Source of the DNA: Carboxylicivirga sp.
GTDB lineage: Bacteria; Bacteroidota; Bacteroidia; Bacteroidales; Marinilabiliaceae
Direction of reading: 5' to 3'
NCBI GenBank assembly: GCA_025210475.1
Contig: JAOARW010000022.1
Coordinates: forward strand, 21,372 to 85,371
Length of the DNA: 64,000 bases
In this document: one piece after another, positions 53,290-62,298 of the stretch
How the letters are laid out: each line of letters starts with the position of its first letter
Position numbering within the stretch: position 1 is the stretch's first letter
Translations under genes and position numbers: made by a program
Notes under the pieces: model-generated
Seen by the model: only the letters and a program-made list of their open reading frames with translations
Databases searched by the model: none
What the model was told of the DNA's origin: nothing

Positions 53290-54444
53290 CTACATAGCAG
53301 CTTTATAAATCGCTACTGCATCTTCTTTTGTTACATCAATTGGGTTACCGCCTGCACAAACATCCTTCAGGGCGTTTTCGGCCATTAGTTCAATTGACTC
53401 CTCTTTCACTCCCAGTTCTTTTAGGCCCGATGGAATACCTACTGCCTTCGACAAGCTTTCAATAGCCTTGATGGCAGCCTCGGCACCTTCCTGATCAGTC
53501 ATACCTGTTGTATCCACGCCCATTGCACCGGCCACATTCTTTAGCTTGGCTGCACACTGGGGGATATTAAATCGTTCAACATGTGGCAACAACACAGCAT
53601 TGGCCACACCATGAGGCATATTGTAAACACCACCTAACTGGTGTGCCATGGAGTGAACAAAACCCAGTCCGGCATTTGAAAATGATTGTCCGGCAACAAA
53701 TTGCCCCCATGCCATTTTACTACGGGCCTCCAGGTCGTTGCCATTCTTAACGGCTGCTTCCAGGCTCTCTGAGATCAGCTTGATAGCTTCCAGAGCCAGT
53801 GTATCTGACCAACGAAATGCGCATTTGGTAACATAAGCTTCGATGGCATGTGTTAGGGCATCCATCCCGGTAGAAGCCGTCAATGCAGCGGGCTTGCCCA
53901 TCATCAATTCCGGGTCGTTAACAGCAATTGAAACCAGACAGTTTTTATCAACCATCACCATCTTAATTTGCTTCTCCTCATCGGTAATCACATAGTTGAT
54001 GGTGACCTCACTGGCCGTTCCCGCCGTTGTGTTTATGGCAATAATCGGTAAAGAAGCTTTCTTCGAAAGATGAATCCCCTCATAATCGCGAATATCACCA
54101 CCGTTGGTGGCGAGAATACCCACAGCTTTTCCACAATCCTGCGGTGAACCACCTCCCAGGGTCAGAATAAAATCACAATTTTCATGCTGCAATAAGCTTA
54201 AGCCATCATTCACATTCTTGGTGGTTGGGTTAGGCTGTACATCATCAAAAAGTGTGTATTCAATGCCTGCTTCCGTCAAAACATCCATCACTTTCTGAGC
54301 GACTCCAAACTCCACCAAAACCTTATCGGTTACCAGCAAGGCTCGCTGATAGGGTAAGTCTGCTAAATCATTTTTCAGATCTTTCAATGCACCTGGTCCC
54401 ACAAGGCTCACTGGTGGTAAATAAATTCTTCTGTTTGTTAACAT
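53290..54444 (-). CDS. fucO: Iron-containing alcohol dehydrogenase, lactaldehyde reductase (FucO-like)
   Basis: A 384-aa group III alcohol dehydrogenase with the length of FucO. The NAD-binding LGGGSPQDCGKA is at about 96-107. The iron ligands line up with FucO: Asp195 and His199 in GMDALTHAIEA, His264 in GFVHSMAHQLGG and His278 in MPHGVANAVLL. It should reduce L-lactaldehyde to 1,2-propanediol, the terminal step of anaerobic rhamnose or fucose use, recycling NADH. The start overlaps the kinase stop by 7 bp, so translation is probably coupled. It fits the aldolases of the same operon, which produce lactaldehyde. Confidence 0.9.
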   Translation of the reverse strand: MLTNRRIYLPPVSLVGPGALKDLKNDLADLPYQRALLVTDKVLVEFGVAQKVMDVLTEAGIEYTLFDDVQPNPTTKNVNDGLSLLQHENCDFILTLGGGSPQDCGKAVGILATNGGDIRDYEGIHLSKKASLPIIAINTTAGTASEVTINYVITDEEKQIKMVMVDKNCLVSIAVNDPELMMGKPAALTASTGMDALTHAIEAYVTKCAFRWSDTLALEAIKLISESLEAAVKNGNDLEARSKMAWGQFVAGQSFSNAGLGFVHSMAHQLGGVYNMPHGVANAVLLPHVERFNIPQCAAKLKNVAGAMGVDTTGMTDQEGAEAAIKAIESLSKAVGIPSGLKELGVKEESIELMAENALKDVCAGGNPIDVTKEDAVAIYKAAM

Positions 54445-55820
54445 TCTATCTTAGATTCTTCTATTAAATTCCATTTTTTTAAGCCGAGATCAATTTCGGG
54501 CATATCATTGTCCCAAACCATTATGGCTGCCCCCATGGCACTTGAATTATCCACCTCGGAAGTGTAAATTATTTTATCCTCGTATAGCGCAGACAATAGG
54601 AGTACAAAAATTTCATTGCGGGCAAATCCCCCTGAAATATAAATGCTCTTGACTCCATCATTTGCACCACAGATCAGATCCATTGAATCGGCATTCAACA
54701 TCGTTAAGTCAAACATCATGCGATGGTAAGCTTCATCAAAATCACTGAAGCCAGTTAAGTCTGCAGTTATATCGATATAATCGGCCGGCAGATCACCTTT
54801 AAAAAACACCCTATAATCTCTTCCCTGATCAAGGTATTTATGTAGTAAAGCTGCATTCGTTTTCACCTTTTTAAACTGATCGTCGGCAACACTAAAGTGC
54901 TGAATCAGGCGCTTCACATTCACATCGTGGATATGGCCCATAAACAGGCGTGATGACTTAACGGGCTGCTGATCGACACTCATAAAGGCCAGACAATCCC
55001 GCTTCAGCTGTTCATCCGTGAGCGGTGTGTGATTAAAGGGATTCATATTAATGCACCAGGTTCCGGTTGAAACTAATAAAAAGGGCTCTTTACTGCCTTT
55101 CAGATAAGGCACCAACGAGGCCGAACTGTCATGAATGCCAATGCCGGCATTTATCTTCTTTCCACTTATTTCTGTTACCAGCTGGTAATTATTAGGACAA
55201 GGCTTTGGCAATGATATACCTTCATCGCTTAACCACTGGTGATAACATTGCTGATCGAAATCCCACATAAACGTATGACAACCTATGGAAGTCGACTCAG
55301 ACACCACTTGCTGCGTAAGTAAATAGGATAAATACTGAGGAAAATGCAAGACTGATTTCACCTCCTTAAACAACTCTGGCTTCGTCTTCTTTAACCATAG
55401 TAGCTGCACACCTGAGTTAAGCATCATACCAAGAGCCGGACTAGCTGTTCGTCGGCAGAACTCTTCTTCTCCGCCATAACAGTTAAATAATTCAATCTGA
55501 ATTTCCAGATCAATCTCTTTGAGGTAATTATAGATTGGGGTCAGACGTTCTCCCTGCTCATTCAGAAAGGCCAATGAAGCGCCATAAGTTGAAAAATTCA
55601 CCGCCTTTACATCATACTCATTGCCATTCACCAAGTCCTCCAGTGTGGCAACAATCCACTTCTCAATCAGCACAATGTCATCACACTCAAACCCGTCTTC
55701 ATCAAAACTGGTTGGAAACCTGTCTTCTTGCTGATGAACAACCTTTAGTTGCTGATCGAACAGAAGTATTTTCTTATTTGTTTTGCCGATATCAAAAACG
55801 GCAATGACTTCTTTTTTCAT
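54438..55820 (-). CDS. FGGY-family carbohydrate kinase, probable rhamnulokinase
   Basis: A 460-aa sugar kinase of the FGGY fold. The N-terminal phosphate-binding loop is AVFDIGKTNKKILLFD and the second domain has LLVSTGTWCINMNPF and IYISGGFARNEIF. The probable catalytic base is Asp231 in GIGIHDSSASLVPYL, the same setting as in RhaB. In operon context it should phosphorylate L-rhamnulose to rhamnulose-1-phosphate. It is not a close relative of the enteric RhaB by motif spacing, so L-fuculokinase is possible. It starts 1 bp after the stop of the class II aldolase gene and overlaps the reductase gene by 7 bp. Confidence 0.85.
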   Translation of the reverse strand: MKKEVIAVFDIGKTNKKILLFDQQLKVVHQQEDRFPTSFDEDGFECDDIVLIEKWIVATLEDLVNGNEYDVKAVNFSTYGASLAFLNEQGERLTPIYNYLKEIDLEIQIELFNCYGGEEEFCRRTASPALGMMLNSGVQLLWLKKTKPELFKEVKSVLHFPQYLSYLLTQQVVSESTSIGCHTFMWDFDQQCYHQWLSDEGISLPKPCPNNYQLVTEISGKKINAGIGIHDSSASLVPYLKGSKEPFLLVSTGTWCINMNPFNHTPLTDEQLKRDCLAFMSVDQQPVKSSRLFMGHIHDVNVKRLIQHFSVADDQFKKVKTNAALLHKYLDQGRDYRVFFKGDLPADYIDITADLTGFSDFDEAYHRMMFDLTMLNADSMDLICGANDGVKSIYISGGFARNEIFVLLLSALYEDKIIYTSEVDNSSAMGAAIMVWDNDMPEIDLGLKKWNLIEESKIEC

Positions 55821-55821
55821 T

Positions 55822-56934
55822 CTAACTTAGTTTCGAAACCTGTCGTCGGTAGTTCTCCACCTCCCAATTATCTATAAACGCAATCTGTTCTTTAGTCATG
55901 GGGCGGGGACCACCAAAATGCTTCGTTAGCCTAGCCACTTTCATCATATCTATAAAAACATCCAAAGCTATCCTGGCCGATTTTTCATTTTCTTCTACCA
56001 CAAGGATGCCTTTGCCTTCGCATGCAATTACCTTAGGCGGGTAATTGTTGTCGCATACAAAACGAGCCAACGAATAAATAACATTATCCTTTGCCTCTAT
56101 AAACAGATACTTCGGTTTACAATAGACAATATTATCGGGCGTAAATGGGATGGCAACACTCTTAAAGTTATCTATAGAATTTACCAGAGATTTGGTAAGT
56201 GCCGATGAATCTGTCGTATAAGCTTTACCAAATCCACTCTCATTCTGACAAAGTGCAACACCAAGTTCTTCGAGCGTTTTTGCTGTCTTTTCTACCGGAG
56301 CTTCTTCAGTCAGACTAATTGATTGAGCTATTTTTTCAACGATTTGTTTATATATCTTGTGTATCTCTTCAGCCGAATCAGCTCCAACAAAAACACCATG
56401 ATTCTCTAAAAATATAATCTGAGCTTCTTTGTGGTGTTTCTGACGATATTTCTTAAGGGAATTTGATACTTCTTTAAACAGTACATATCCCGGATCGGTG
56501 TATGGCACATAAATTAACTCATCACCAAACATATCCTTAATAACATCTTCGGACTTATGAGCACACAAAACCCCATTAACGATGGTTGGATGCGTATGAA
56601 CCACAAACGCATAGTTAATTATGTTATGCAACGAAGCTTCTACGGATGGTCGTAACCCTTGCGGTGATACGATGGCACTATGAAGATCTTCTTTAACTTC
56701 GGCCTCTCTTTTTGCGCTATCCTTACTGTATATACGATCGCTAATTACATTTAACTTATTCCGATCGAGACAAACAAAACCAGCTTCATCAATGTCAGCC
56801 ATTGAAGTTCCGCTGGCTTTAACCCACATATGGGATTCGTTTTTAAAGGAAGTATTACCTCCACCGGCAATTACAAATTCGGGATTAGCCCCATAATATT
56901 GTGATAACGCGACTAAATGCTTGATATTTTCCAT
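55822..56934 (-). CDS. Class II aldolase, RhaE/RhaEW-type N-terminal half (370 aa)
   Basis: A zinc-dependent class II aldolase. AGGGNTSFK (23-31) is the phosphate loop, His113 and His115 (VVHTHPT) and His179 (FLENHG) are zinc ligands, and Glu99 is the likely catalytic acid. It matches the aldolase half of bifunctional rhamnulose-1-P aldolase/lactaldehyde dehydrogenase. It ends at FGGPRPMTKEQIAFIDNWEVENYR, the linker that in those proteins leads to a short-chain dehydrogenase. The dehydrogenase half is missing; the FucO-like reductase of the same operon takes its place. It should split rhamnulose-1-P. It lies 65 bp after rhaA. Confidence 0.87.
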   Translation of the reverse strand: MENIKHLVALSQYYGANPEFVIAGGGNTSFKNESHMWVKASGTSMADIDEAGFVCLDRNKLNVISDRIYSKDSAKREAEVKEDLHSAIVSPQGLRPSVEASLHNIINYAFVVHTHPTIVNGVLCAHKSEDVIKDMFGDELIYVPYTDPGYVLFKEVSNSLKKYRQKHHKEAQIIFLENHGVFVGADSAEEIHKIYKQIVEKIAQSISLTEEAPVEKTAKTLEELGVALCQNESGFGKAYTTDSSALTKSLVNSIDNFKSVAIPFTPDNIVYCKPKYLFIEAKDNVIYSLARFVCDNNYPPKVIACEGKGILVVEENEKSARIALDVFIDMMKVARLTKHFGGPRPMTKEQIAFIDNWEVENYRRQVSKLS

Positions 56935-56999
56935 AGATTAAAAATGAAAGGTGGATCTTCGAAGCCAACGACAAAGATCCACCCGGATAAAACGAAAGA

Positions 57000-58265
57000 T
57001 TAACGTTTACTTAAAACACTACTTTCATACTGTTGAATGTCGGCAATGTAATCCTCACCAACAGGTACATTATTTTGCAAACAATAATAATCCCATACAG
57101 CACCAAATGGTTTTGTCTTTAACTCTTCAAGCATTGCCAAACGCTCAAAATTCTGCCCCTTTTCTTCCATCTCGATCAACTTCGCGGTAGGCTCTAACAT
57201 GGCAATCATAAAGGCTTTTTGCGCTGCACGCGTACCTACAACATAGGCGCCAATGCGATTGATTGAAGCATCAAAGAAGTCAAGACCGACATTGACGCGG
57301 CCCATAAAATTGTTACGTACAATTTCAGATGCAATCAATTGAACTTCCTCGTTTAAGGTCACCACGTGATCTGAATCCCAGCGAATTGGACGAGTAACGT
57401 GCAATAACACTTCATCTACAAACTGAAGGCATGAAGATATTTTATCGCCAACTACCTCTGTTGGGTGAAAGTGACCATTGTCCAAACAAATCATTTTGTT
57501 GTTCTTGATGGCATAACCCAGGTAATAATCGTGCGATCCCACTGTCATCGACTCGGCTCCAATACCGAACACCTTACTCTCAACAGCATCCTTCATGTTT
57601 TCTTTTGGAAATTCTGTCTCGAAACCTTCATCAAGCGACTTGGTTAACTGCGCACGCATACCGTTGCGATCAATGGGTGTATCTTTTGATCCATCAGGAA
57701 TCCATGTATTTAAAACACAAGGAGAACCTAATTGCTTCCCAATTTCATTGGCAATTTCGCGCGAACGCTTCAGGTGCTCTACCCAAAACTGACGTACCTC
57801 TTCATCTTTAGACGATAAAGTAAAACCGCTATCTGCCTTTGGATGCGAAAAGAATGAACCGTTGAAATCCATACCGATACCCATCTTTTTACACCAGTCA
57901 ATCCAGCCCTGGAACTGCTTAACACTAATGGCATCACGATCAACCATTCCATCTGAAAAGTCACCGTACAATGCATGCACATTCACACGTTGCTTACCCG
58001 GAAGCAGTGACATAACTTTCTCAAGATCTGCCATAATTTCAGCCACATTACGCGCTTTACCGGGATAGTTACCGGTGGCCTGAATACCACCTGAAAGCTC
58101 CCCGTCAGGATTTTCAGTTCCTGACACATCATCCGTTTGCCAGCAATGCAGGCTTATCGCCACTTCATCCATGCGTTTCAGTACAGCCTCTGTATCAACT
58201 CCCAATGCTGCATATTGCTCTTTGGCCAACTCATAGGCCTTTGTAATCAATTCTTTTGTTGCCAT
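57000..58265 (-). CDS. rhaA: L-rhamnose isomerase
   Basis: A 421-aa protein, the length of RhaA (about 419). It carries the family motifs LHCWQTDDVSGTENPDGELSGG near the start, the metal-binding region KMICLDNGHFHPTEVVGDKISS, IRWDSDHVV and GLDFFDASINRIGA. It converts L-rhamnose to L-rhamnulose with Mn2+ or Co2+ in the cytoplasm. It lies 68 bp after rhaT and heads the catabolic part of the operon. Confidence 0.96.
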   Translation of the reverse strand: MATKELITKAYELAKEQYAALGVDTEAVLKRMDEVAISLHCWQTDDVSGTENPDGELSGGIQATGNYPGKARNVAEIMADLEKVMSLLPGKQRVNVHALYGDFSDGMVDRDAISVKQFQGWIDWCKKMGIGMDFNGSFFSHPKADSGFTLSSKDEEVRQFWVEHLKRSREIANEIGKQLGSPCVLNTWIPDGSKDTPIDRNGMRAQLTKSLDEGFETEFPKENMKDAVESKVFGIGAESMTVGSHDYYLGYAIKNNKMICLDNGHFHPTEVVGDKISSCLQFVDEVLLHVTRPIRWDSDHVVTLNEEVQLIASEIVRNNFMGRVNVGLDFFDASINRIGAYVVGTRAAQKAFMIAMLEPTAKLIEMEEKGQNFERLAMLEELKTKPFGAVWDYYCLQNNVPVGEDYIADIQQYESSVLSKR

Positions 58266-58333
58266 TTTATTATGAAATTCTTTATGTGATTATTTCTTTA
58301 GAAAGTGTTCTATCATTCATTTCACTAAAAACC

Positions 58334-59362
58334 CTATCCCAGGCTAACCACAAATGTGGATAAGATTAGCACCAGAATACCGCCAATCAGTATGCCCATG
58401 GTGAGCTTACTAACACCTTTCCATTCTCCTAAGGCAATCCCCCAGATATTACCAATTGCGATATTTAAGGCCATTAGAATACTCCAGGCAAAAGGAGCTA
58501 TTGAGGCAGGTAATTGACTTTTACCCATTCCGAAAAAATGAAATTGTAAAAACCATAAAAGACCGGCCAGAAAAGTAAAAAAGATATTATTGACCAATAC
58601 CTTAGCAGAAACCGTGGTATAGTCGCGATATGTTTTGTTTTTAATATTCAGAAAAACACAATAAACAAAGTTGGTGATAAATCCACCCGTCAAAATAAAG
58701 ATCAGCGTTGGATTACTCTGAAAAAGCGGATTGACGCCATAGGATAAAGCCACGGCATCGATGGGTTTGCCTGCTTCGAAACCATAATTAAAGGCAGCAC
58801 TCATTAATCCGGCCATAAAAGCGATTAACAAACCTTTTTTTAAGGCAAATTCCTTAACAGCTTCTTTTCTTTCTTCTTCGCTAAGACCTTTAGATTTTAA
58901 GGCACCTGCATAACCAATCAACGCAATACCTGCAATACAAACCGACACGCCAATCACCATTAAGATACCAACCGACGAGGCCAATAAATTTTCTCCGGCA
59001 ACAACGGGAGGTATTAAGGTTCCAAAAGCCGCGCAAAAACCAAGTGCAATACTTTGCCCCATGGCAATGCCCAGATAGCGGATACTTAATCCGAATGTTA
59101 ATCCGCCAATGCCCCATAGCATGCCAAAGAAGATGGACAATAAGGCTGATTCAGTTGGTGCATCATTCAGAATTGACAAGAGTGTACCATCGGGTACAGT
59201 AAAATACGCAAACAACCATGGCACAATTAACCAGGCTGCAATGCCCTGAAATATCCAATACGATTCCCATGCCCAATTTTTAACTTTCTTAAATGGAACA
59301 TAGAAGCTGGCTGCCCCTATACTTCCGATGGCTATCATGCCTATTGCACTCAATGAACTCAT
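58334..59362 (-). CDS. rhaT: L-rhamnose/H+ symporter
   Basis: A 342-aa inner-membrane transporter with ten predicted hydrophobic helices, close to the length of RhaT. The RhaT-type helices GIGGLTFGLSIRYLGIAMGQSIALGFCAAFGTL and FHFFGMGKSQLPASIAPFAWSILMALNIAIGNIWG are clear. It should import L-rhamnose with protons. First gene of the rhamnose operon. A possible promoter lies at 59406-59436. Because GH78 is directly upstream, rhamnose release, import and breakdown are encoded side by side. Confidence 0.95.
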   Translation of the reverse strand: MSSLSAIGMIAIGSIGAASFYVPFKKVKNWAWESYWIFQGIAAWLIVPWLFAYFTVPDGTLLSILNDAPTESALLSIFFGMLWGIGGLTFGLSIRYLGIAMGQSIALGFCAAFGTLIPPVVAGENLLASSVGILMVIGVSVCIAGIALIGYAGALKSKGLSEEERKEAVKEFALKKGLLIAFMAGLMSAAFNYGFEAGKPIDAVALSYGVNPLFQSNPTLIFILTGGFITNFVYCVFLNIKNKTYRDYTTVSAKVLVNNIFFTFLAGLLWFLQFHFFGMGKSQLPASIAPFAWSILMALNIAIGNIWGIALGEWKGVSKLTMGILIGGILVLILSTFVVSLG

Positions 59363-59405
59363 AAACTATTGTTTTAGATAACTCTAACTGTGATTTAACG
59401 AGTTT

Positions 59406-59439
59406 CAAAAGTAGAGGTGTGAGCAATGAGAGGCAATGA
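59406..59439 (-). promoter_or_regulatory. Candidate promoter of the rhamnose operon with a short direct repeat
   Basis: CAAAAGTA (59406-59413; TACTTTTG on the coding strand) fits the -7 box, with CAA (59434-59436) 20 bp upstream for a -33 TTG. GCAATGA is repeated at 59423-59429 and 59433-59439, a 10-bp period, in the spacer region. Upstream, TTGTACAA (59457-59464) is a palindrome. The regulator (an AraC-type RhaR in known Bacteroides) is not in the window. Confidence 0.4.
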
Positions 59440-59485
59440 ACAAAATGCCAGAACGTTTGTACAATTTGTGAATCTTGTAATACAC

Positions 59486-59513
59486 AAAAAGCCCGGATAT
59501 AATCCAGGCTTTT
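59486..59513 (-). terminator. Intrinsic terminator after GH78
   Basis: AAAAGCC (59487-59493) with GGAT pairs with ATCC and GGCTTTT (59507-59513), with one mismatch and a 3-nt loop. On the minus strand a T-run follows. It lies 20 bp after the GH78 stop and separates it from rhaT. Confidence 0.85.
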
Positions 59514-59533
59514 GCTAATTATCAGTCTATTTT

Positions 59534-62176
59534 CTATTTGTACAGTTCAAATACATAGGAACCGGGTTGTAATTCGTAAACAACTTTACCATTTTCAATT
59601 GTTTTAAACTTTATATCATCTCCACTCTTGTCGGTTTTACCCGACCATATCACTTCATTATTTTGTTTAATATTCACTAAATTTAAATCAAAGATATCTG
59701 TTGGCAAGTGCAATAAGGCGGTCGTATTAAAAGGAATCGTTGCTGATAAACTGATCGCTTGCTTGTCTCGTGTCCAGGCGCATTTTATTGTGCCATAGGG
59801 AGAATTAAAACTCGCCTTCACTTCATCTTCCAGTATGGCCGGTGCAATTTTTATTTTCTTGAAACCAGGCTCCAGAGGTGAAATTCCGGCCAGCCCATCA
59901 TAAAACCATTTGGCATGTGGTCCGCCAAGAAAAACATGGTTGTGCGAATCCATACGTCCTGTCCCATAGTGATACTTTTCCCAAAGTGTTGTTGCTCCTT
60001 TTTCAATCATCATTCCCAAACCAGGATAATCCTTGTGCATCAGCATTTCTGAGATAATATCATCTCTGCCCTTTTTATCCAAGATACTAAGCAACGGCAT
60101 TTGTCCCACTACACCAGTGCCAATATGGTTATTCGCTTCCTTGAGTTTCTTTACCAATTGCTCAAAGACATCCTTCTCATTGTTTTGATCAACAAAACCA
60201 AAGTCAAGTGCCAAAGCATTTGATGTTTGCGTATTAAAATCATAGTACCCGTCCTTGTTATACCAGGATTTATTTATTGCCCTCTTTATGTTTTTTGCTA
60301 ACAGTTTATATTTATCGGCATCCGCTTTATTATTTAATACATTTGCAACATCGTGCATAATTGTGGCACAGCGATAATAATATGCCGTACTGAGATATGC
60401 CCCCGTGTTTTTTGTTTCGGGATATGGTTGAACCCAATCACCCCAACGATTAAACGAAATGACATTATCCTCAAACTTTGATTTGTAATATTCCATTAGC
60501 CGGCGCATGCGATGATAACTGTCTTTTAGTATCTTGTCATCTCCATAGAACACATATATTTCCCACGGCATTATAATACTGGCCGATTGCCAAACCGGAT
60601 CCTGCTTGTCTGTTTCGTAAGGAAATGGGATTAACATGTGCACATTTCCATCAGGAAGTTGGTCATCATTCATATCCCGAAACCACTTTTTCCAGAAATA
60701 TTGCATATCGTAGTTATAACTTGACGACACTCCTATTTGCAGGGCATCACCTAACCACCCAAGCCGTTCACGATGCGGACAATCAGTTGGATAACCCATT
60801 AGATTACCTTCCTGGGATAACAGGTAGGCGTTTTGTATCTTATCAATCAGGCTATCTGAACAGGCAAAGGAACCCACTGTTTTTAAATCACTATATATGT
60901 GAATTCCTTTAACATCTTCAATACTAACCTTTCCCTCGGTTGTAATTTCAATATACCGAAAACTACAATTTGTAAATTTAGGTTGCCATTCTTCCTCTAT
61001 AGCCCCTTTTAATGTATACTCTAATTTCCATTCTCCACCGGTAGTCCAATAGTTTATTGTACCATCATCATTTAAGATTTCAGAAACTCGGATATTAACT
61101 TTACTACCAACCTCTCCAATAACCTTAATACTTGGATAACCTGTAATATTTTTACCCATATCATAAAGCATAACACTATCATTGATACTTTTTAAAGAAT
61201 GATACGGCACAACACCTTTTTCTTTTATTGGTTGTAGTTGAGGATACAATAAGGTATGCTCATATTCTTTTACATTAATCCAGTCTTGATCATCAAATTC
61301 AGGCTTACTCCAACCCGATAATTCTTTACGAGCATCATAATATTCACCACTATAAAGGGCCGAAAATAATATTGGGCCACCCTTTCTTGCTTTCCAGTTT
61401 TTATCAGTTATGAATGTATCTTTTGTACCATCGCTATAGAAGATATTCATTTGTAATAGCACATTTCTATTGACTGCCTGATAGAGGTGAGTAAATGCAC
61501 CATTTGACAGATAAAATGCAGCAGCATTTTCCCCATTTTTAATTAGATCAGTAACATCATACGTAGCATAAACTAAACGTTTATCTGTTGCTGTTTGCAC
61601 TGGCTCCAATACACGGTCCCCAACTTTTTGACCATTCAGATGAAATTCATACAGCCCACCGGATGTAACGTTAGCTATAACGCTTTTAACTTTTTTGGAA
61701 ATGTTAAATTCACATCTGGTCATTGTAATATCACTCTCACCTACTAATTTTGCCTTCCATTCATTTTTATGAACTATTCCTGTAATAAAAGAACTTGTTT
61801 TAGACCATCCTGATTCACTCTCCTTGTCATCTTTAATTCTAACATGCCAATAATATTTTTGATTACTTTCTAAAATTCCCAAATCGAAATACTTAAAACA
61901 CTTGCTGTTTTCCATTAATTTGCTTGAGAAAATTACATCAGTGAACCCTTCATCTTTAGCAACTTCGATCTCACAATGTGTCTGTTGCAGCATCCCATTT
62001 GACTTGTATTTCCAGGCAAACTTCACAATTGTATCCTGAATCCCCTGAGGATTCTCGATGTCCTGTACCTGAAGATCATAAAACGTATTTGATGCTTCGC
62101 GCAAGTTACAGCTGAATAAAAAAAACAACATGACTGTAATAGCAGCCACTGCATATTTTAGAACTCTCATATTCAT
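59534..62176 (-). CDS. GH78 alpha-L-rhamnosidase, lipoprotein
   Basis: An 880-aa inverting alpha-L-rhamnosidase with lipobox Cys23 (FLFSC). The order is fibronectin-like N-terminal domain (about 30-135), beta-sandwich domains (about 150-430) with FHLNGQKVGDRVLEPVQT, the (alpha/alpha)6 barrel (about 435-790), and a C-terminal beta-sandwich. The catalytic acid should be Glu470 in PTDCPHRERLGWLGDA and the base lies in MMIEKGATTLWEKYH. It should release terminal rhamnose from the glycan for uptake by RhaT. It ends at a terminator and begins 122 bp after the GH51-like gene. Confidence 0.94.
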   Translation of the reverse strand: MNMRVLKYAVAAITVMLFFLFSCNLREASNTFYDLQVQDIENPQGIQDTIVKFAWKYKSNGMLQQTHCEIEVAKDEGFTDVIFSSKLMENSKCFKYFDLGILESNQKYYWHVRIKDDKESESGWSKTSSFITGIVHKNEWKAKLVGESDITMTRCEFNISKKVKSVIANVTSGGLYEFHLNGQKVGDRVLEPVQTATDKRLVYATYDVTDLIKNGENAAAFYLSNGAFTHLYQAVNRNVLLQMNIFYSDGTKDTFITDKNWKARKGGPILFSALYSGEYYDARKELSGWSKPEFDDQDWINVKEYEHTLLYPQLQPIKEKGVVPYHSLKSINDSVMLYDMGKNITGYPSIKVIGEVGSKVNIRVSEILNDDGTINYWTTGGEWKLEYTLKGAIEEEWQPKFTNCSFRYIEITTEGKVSIEDVKGIHIYSDLKTVGSFACSDSLIDKIQNAYLLSQEGNLMGYPTDCPHRERLGWLGDALQIGVSSSYNYDMQYFWKKWFRDMNDDQLPDGNVHMLIPFPYETDKQDPVWQSASIIMPWEIYVFYGDDKILKDSYHRMRRLMEYYKSKFEDNVISFNRWGDWVQPYPETKNTGAYLSTAYYYRCATIMHDVANVLNNKADADKYKLLAKNIKRAINKSWYNKDGYYDFNTQTSNALALDFGFVDQNNEKDVFEQLVKKLKEANNHIGTGVVGQMPLLSILDKKGRDDIISEMLMHKDYPGLGMMIEKGATTLWEKYHYGTGRMDSHNHVFLGGPHAKWFYDGLAGISPLEPGFKKIKIAPAILEDEVKASFNSPYGTIKCAWTRDKQAISLSATIPFNTTALLHLPTDIFDLNLVNIKQNNEVIWSGKTDKSGDDIKFKTIENGKVVYELQPGSYVFELYK

Positions 62177-62298
62177 ACATTATTAATTTTAATTGACTCC
62201 AAATGATTGATTAGACTTGACAGAACCAAAAATTTCGATTTGCAATTCTTTCAGCGTTCTTGTTAATAAAGTTTTAGTGTTTATTTCATAATCGAATG

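Noticed and set aside
59451..59464. GAACGTTTGTACAA as a LacI-type operator before rhaT
   Set aside because: It shares only ACGTTT with the susC operator and is not palindromic around that core.
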